A stretch of 34,332 nt of DNA from DAISLF01 sp964517345 (lineage in GTDB: Bacteria; Patescibacteriota; Gracilibacteria; Peribacterales; Peribacteraceae). Positions 32,023 through 34,332 of this stretch are shown in pieces. Position numbers and translations under genes: made by a program. The stretch is from NCBI GenBank assembly GCA_964517345.1, contig CAZFBZ010000011.1, positions 1 to 34,332 on the forward strand, given 5' to 3'. How positions within the stretch are numbered: the stretch's first letter is position 1; every line of letters begins with the position of its first letter. The notes beneath the pieces are model-generated. The model made no database searches. It saw only the letters and a list, made by a program, of their open reading frames with translations, and had not been told where the DNA came from.

Positions 32023-32976
32023 ATGTTGTCCTTCCCCGCGCTCCTCGGCCGTACCACCTCGCTCTGCAACCGCCTCGGTTCGGCAATCGCGTATGGCACG
32101 GTCGTGTTCGGATTGCTGACAATCGCAGTGCAGATCGGCCAGTGGCGCACAGTGCTTGTCCCCGTCGGGAATATCCTCCGCGAGTTTTCCAGCGAACAGG
32201 AATACGCCGCGATCGTCGCAAAAACAGAAAATCTCCGTTATGGCCCGGAAGGCCTGCAGGAGCAGGTTGCGCGCGGACTGGAACTGCTCGACAAAAAAGC
32301 GACGGCGATGGAGCCCGATAAACGCGAACTCTACCTCGCTGCGCTCCTCGACCGCGTATCGCGCGAGCTGCTGCCCGTCGTCGCGGGCTTCACGTTCCTG
32401 CTTCTCCTCGTGCATGGTGCCGCGCGCGCGTTCTTCCTCACGGTTGCCGGACGGCGCATCGGCGGGTTCTCCGCCGCCCTGCCGGAGGCGCTCAGGGTTT
32501 TGCTGCCGCTCATGGGCGTGTGGATCGCCGTCGGCGTGTGCTCGCTCCTGTGGCTGGCATTTGCTTTCCTGATGCTCGGGGTTGTCTGGCCCCAGGGATT
32601 CATCGTGGGCATCCTGCTGCTTGTCGCTTCTGCCTGGCTCTATCCGCGCCTCGCGCTTGCGCCTGCGATCCTGGCCGAAGAAGGCAGGGGCATTCTTGAG
32701 AGCCTCCGTCTGAGTTTCGAGCGGACGCGCGGCCGCTGGGGCTACGTCGTGCTCAACCTGCTCGGCATCGGCGCGATGATGTGGATGGTAACGACGATCG
32801 CCGAAGGAGCTGTCGGCCAATTGGCCTCGATGGTGCTCACGCGTTCGCCGTTCGGGGTGTTCCTCTACTGGCTGCTGCCGCTCCTGCTTGTGCTCAAGAC
32901 GGCCTACGACATGGCCTTCAATATCGAACTGAGCCGCTCGTTGCACCATAAGGCGCACGCTGAGGTCGTCGCGTGA
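32023..32976 (+). CDS. Multi-pass membrane protein, GPDPase_memb-like
   Basis: A 317-residue integral membrane protein. It has one helix near the N-terminus (about 20-38), a soluble helical stretch (45-110: FSSEQEYAAIVAKTENL, LELLDKKATAMEPDKREL), then about five helices. The segment YPRLALAPAILAEEGRGILESLRLSFERTRGRWGYVVLNLLGIG is typical of the membrane domain attached to glycerophosphodiester phosphodiesterases and of related DUF975-type proteins (acidic residue, then S-x-x-x-T-x-G/R). No catalytic domain is present. Function unknown. The stop TGA directly abuts the opposite ligA stop, giving TGATCA. Confidence 0.68.
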   Translation: MLSFPALLGRTTSLCNRLGSAIAYGTVVFGLLTIAVQIGQWRTVLVPVGNILREFSSEQEYAAIVAKTENLRYGPEGLQEQVARGLELLDKKATAMEPDKRELYLAALLDRVSRELLPVVAGFTFLLLLVHGAARAFFLTVAGRRIGGFSAALPEALRVLLPLMGVWIAVGVCSLLWLAFAFLMLGVVWPQGFIVGILLLVASAWLYPRLALAPAILAEEGRGILESLRLSFERTRGRWGYVVLNLLGIGAMMWMVTTIAEGAVGQLASMVLTRSPFGVFLYWLLPLLLVLKTAYDMAFNIELSRSLHHKAHAEVVA

Positions 32977-34332
32977 TCAGGCCTGCAGCAGTTTCTCGAA
33001 CGCCGCCTGGTCGATGATCTTCACCCCGAGCGTTTTCGCGTCATCCAGCTTGCTGCCGGGTTCGTCGCCAGCCAGCACGTAATCGGTCTTCTTGCTCACG
33101 GCCGAGCTCACTTTGCCGCCACGATCTTTGATCATTGTTCTCGCGTCCTCGCGGCTGAGGGTCGGTAGCGTGCCCGTGAGTACGAAGATCTTCCCTGCGA
33201 ACACCTGCGGCGCCGCGCTGGCAGCCGAACGCAGGCACACGACGCCGGCTTTCTCCAGCTTCTCCAGCAGGAGCTGATGGTCTTTTTCGGCAAACCAGTC
33301 ATGGAAAGCGCGCGCATTCACGTCGCCGATGCCACTCAACGCGTTCAGATCCTCGACGCTCATGTTCCGGACCGTCTTCGCCAGCTCGCCCGGCGCCACG
33401 CCGACGACGGTCGTGGTCTTTTCCTCGGGACCGAAGAGCGTCGCGGCTCCCACGTGGTCTTTTTCGGTGACGGTCAGCGTGCGCGTCGGCCAGTCGATGC
33501 GTCGCCCGAACAGGTCCGCCGTCTCGCGCCCGACATGGCGGATGCCGAGGGCGAACAGGAAGCGCTCGATGGGCACGCGCTTCGCCTTCTCGATCGACTT
33601 GAGCGCCTTCTGCGTCTTCAGTTCCTTGAAGAGCGGCAGGCGCAGGAAGTCATCTTCGGTCAGCGTGAAGAGATCGGCCGCGTCCGCGATCAGTTTCTCT
33701 TTCAGCAGCGCCTCGATCGTCTCGGATCCGAGCCCCTCGATATTGAACGCGTAGCGCGACACGAAGTGTTCCAGTCCCTGCTGGCGCACGGCCGGGCAGT
33801 GCGGATTGGGGCAGCGCAGAGCCACTTCGTCCTCCTCGCGCGTCAGCGGCGTCTCGCAGACGGGACAGTGTTTGGGGAATTTGAACGGCCTGGTGCCCGC
33901 CGGCCGCAGATGCTCCAGCACTTCCATCACCTCGGGGATGATGTCGCCCGCCTTGCGGACCACCACCGTGTCGCCGATGCGCACGTCGAGACGCTCGATC
34001 TCGTCGGCGTTGTGGAGCGTGGCGCGCGTCACCGTCGTGCCCGCGAGCTGCGTCGGCGTGAGCTGCGCGACGGGCGTTACCGCTCCCGTGCGGCCCACCT
34101 GCATCAGGATATCCTCCACCTGCGCCGTCTTCTGTTCCGCCGGGAACTTGTACGCTCTTGCCCAGCGCGGCGCCTTAGCGGTCGATCCGAGATCGCGCTG
34201 CATGCGGCGGTCGTTCACCTTCAGGACGATGCCATCGATGTCGTAGGGCAGCTTCGCGCGCTTCTTCCCGATTTCGTCAAAAAATTTCTGCGCTTCCTTC
34301 AGGTCTTTGCAGAGCCTGAAGCCCCGGTGCGT
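32977..34332 (-). CDS. ligA: NAD-dependent DNA ligase LigA, 5' end outside window
   Basis: LigA seals nicks using NAD+. The visible part is 451 residues and open to the window edge; the adenylated Lys (KxDG) and the N-terminal Ia domain lie outside. Seen in order: YDIDGIVLKVND (nucleotidyltransferase motif), RWARAYKFPAEQKTAQVEDI, OB domain with GRTGAVTPVAQLTP and ATLHNADEI, VVRKAGDIIPEV, a four-Cys zinc finger (CPVC...CPNPHCPA), and helix-hairpin-helix repeats with GLGSETIEALL and ALGIRHVGRETADLF. After these comes an extra segment of about 45 residues, then LSGIGDVNARAFHDWF and a C-terminal BRCT domain (GKIFVLTGTLP to the end). An in-frame GTG at 34218 is internal, not the start. Confidence 0.96.
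   Translation of the reverse strand, partial: THRGFRLCKDLKEAQKFFDEIGKKRAKLPYDIDGIVLKVNDRRMQRDLGSTAKAPRWARAYKFPAEQKTAQVEDILMQVGRTGAVTPVAQLTPTQLAGTTVTRATLHNADEIERLDVRIGDTVVVRKAGDIIPEVMEVLEHLRPAGTRPFKFPKHCPVCETPLTREEDEVALRCPNPHCPAVRQQGLEHFVSRYAFNIEGLGSETIEALLKEKLIADAADLFTLTEDDFLRLPLFKELKTQKALKSIEKAKRVPIERFLFALGIRHVGRETADLFGRRIDWPTRTLTVTEKDHVGAATLFGPEEKTTTVVGVAPGELAKTVRNMSVEDLNALSGIGDVNARAFHDWFAEKDHQLLLEKLEKAGVVCLRSAASAAPQVFAGKIFVLTGTLPTLSREDARTMIKDRGGKVSSAVSKKTDYVLAGDEPGSKLDDAKTLGVKIIDQAAFEKLLQA

Overview
The window is a GC-rich (about 60%), very densely packed bacterial segment read with the standard code (TGA is used as stop). The organism is most likely a Patescibacteria/CPR bacterium, perhaps of the Peregrinibacteria/Peribacteria type. 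That is an inference from the gene mix, the small intergenic spaces, the near absence of Shine-Dalgarno sequences, and a small coiled-coil membrane protein (7979..8446) of a type I remember as common in CPR genomes. A run of 100 N at 27673..27772 shows that this is a scaffolded draft assembly.

Layout. 1..8.5 kb is housekeeping: a partial tRNA-Thr, dprA, a stomatin/slipin-like SPFH protein, tpiA, an unrecognised 409-residue protein, rpiB, an AEC permease, rpe, a DUF192 lipoprotein, purC and the small CPR-type membrane protein. TpiA, RpiB and Rpe act in glycolysis and the non-oxidative pentose phosphate pathway. 8.5..22.9 kb is a cell-surface block: six multi-pass GT-C type glycosyltransferases, one PMT-like (protein O-mannosyltransferase) enzyme, a DPM1-like GT2 that could make the lipid-linked sugar donor, an NAD-dependent sugar epimerase, and an SLH-domain secreted protein. 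Together they look like a surface-glycan or S-layer glycoprotein locus. 23..26.5 kb is ftsH, purB and tRNA-Leu(GAG). PurC and PurB catalyse consecutive steps of purine synthesis. 26.5..34.3 kb is mixed: a low-GC PQ-loop-like membrane gene beside the tRNA, a DUF2892 protein, a gene broken by the assembly gap, an SGNH hydrolase-like protein, a TMEM175-like channel, a GNAT acetyltransferase, a flavin amine oxidase, a GPDPase_memb-like membrane protein, and the 3' two thirds of ligA.

Three patterns stand out. First, a sigma70-like -10 hexamer ends exactly 6 (sometimes 7 to 10) bases before the start codon of most first genes, which predicts mostly leaderless mRNAs; this also decides several start codons. 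Second, the two adjacent GT-C paralogues at 14.6..18.0 kb share a 666-bp stretch that is identical base for base, while their flanks are strongly diverged, as expected from gene conversion. Third, convergent genes meet with almost no space (twice the stop codons abut as TGATCA, and one pair overlaps by 65 bp), and only one convincing intrinsic terminator is visible.
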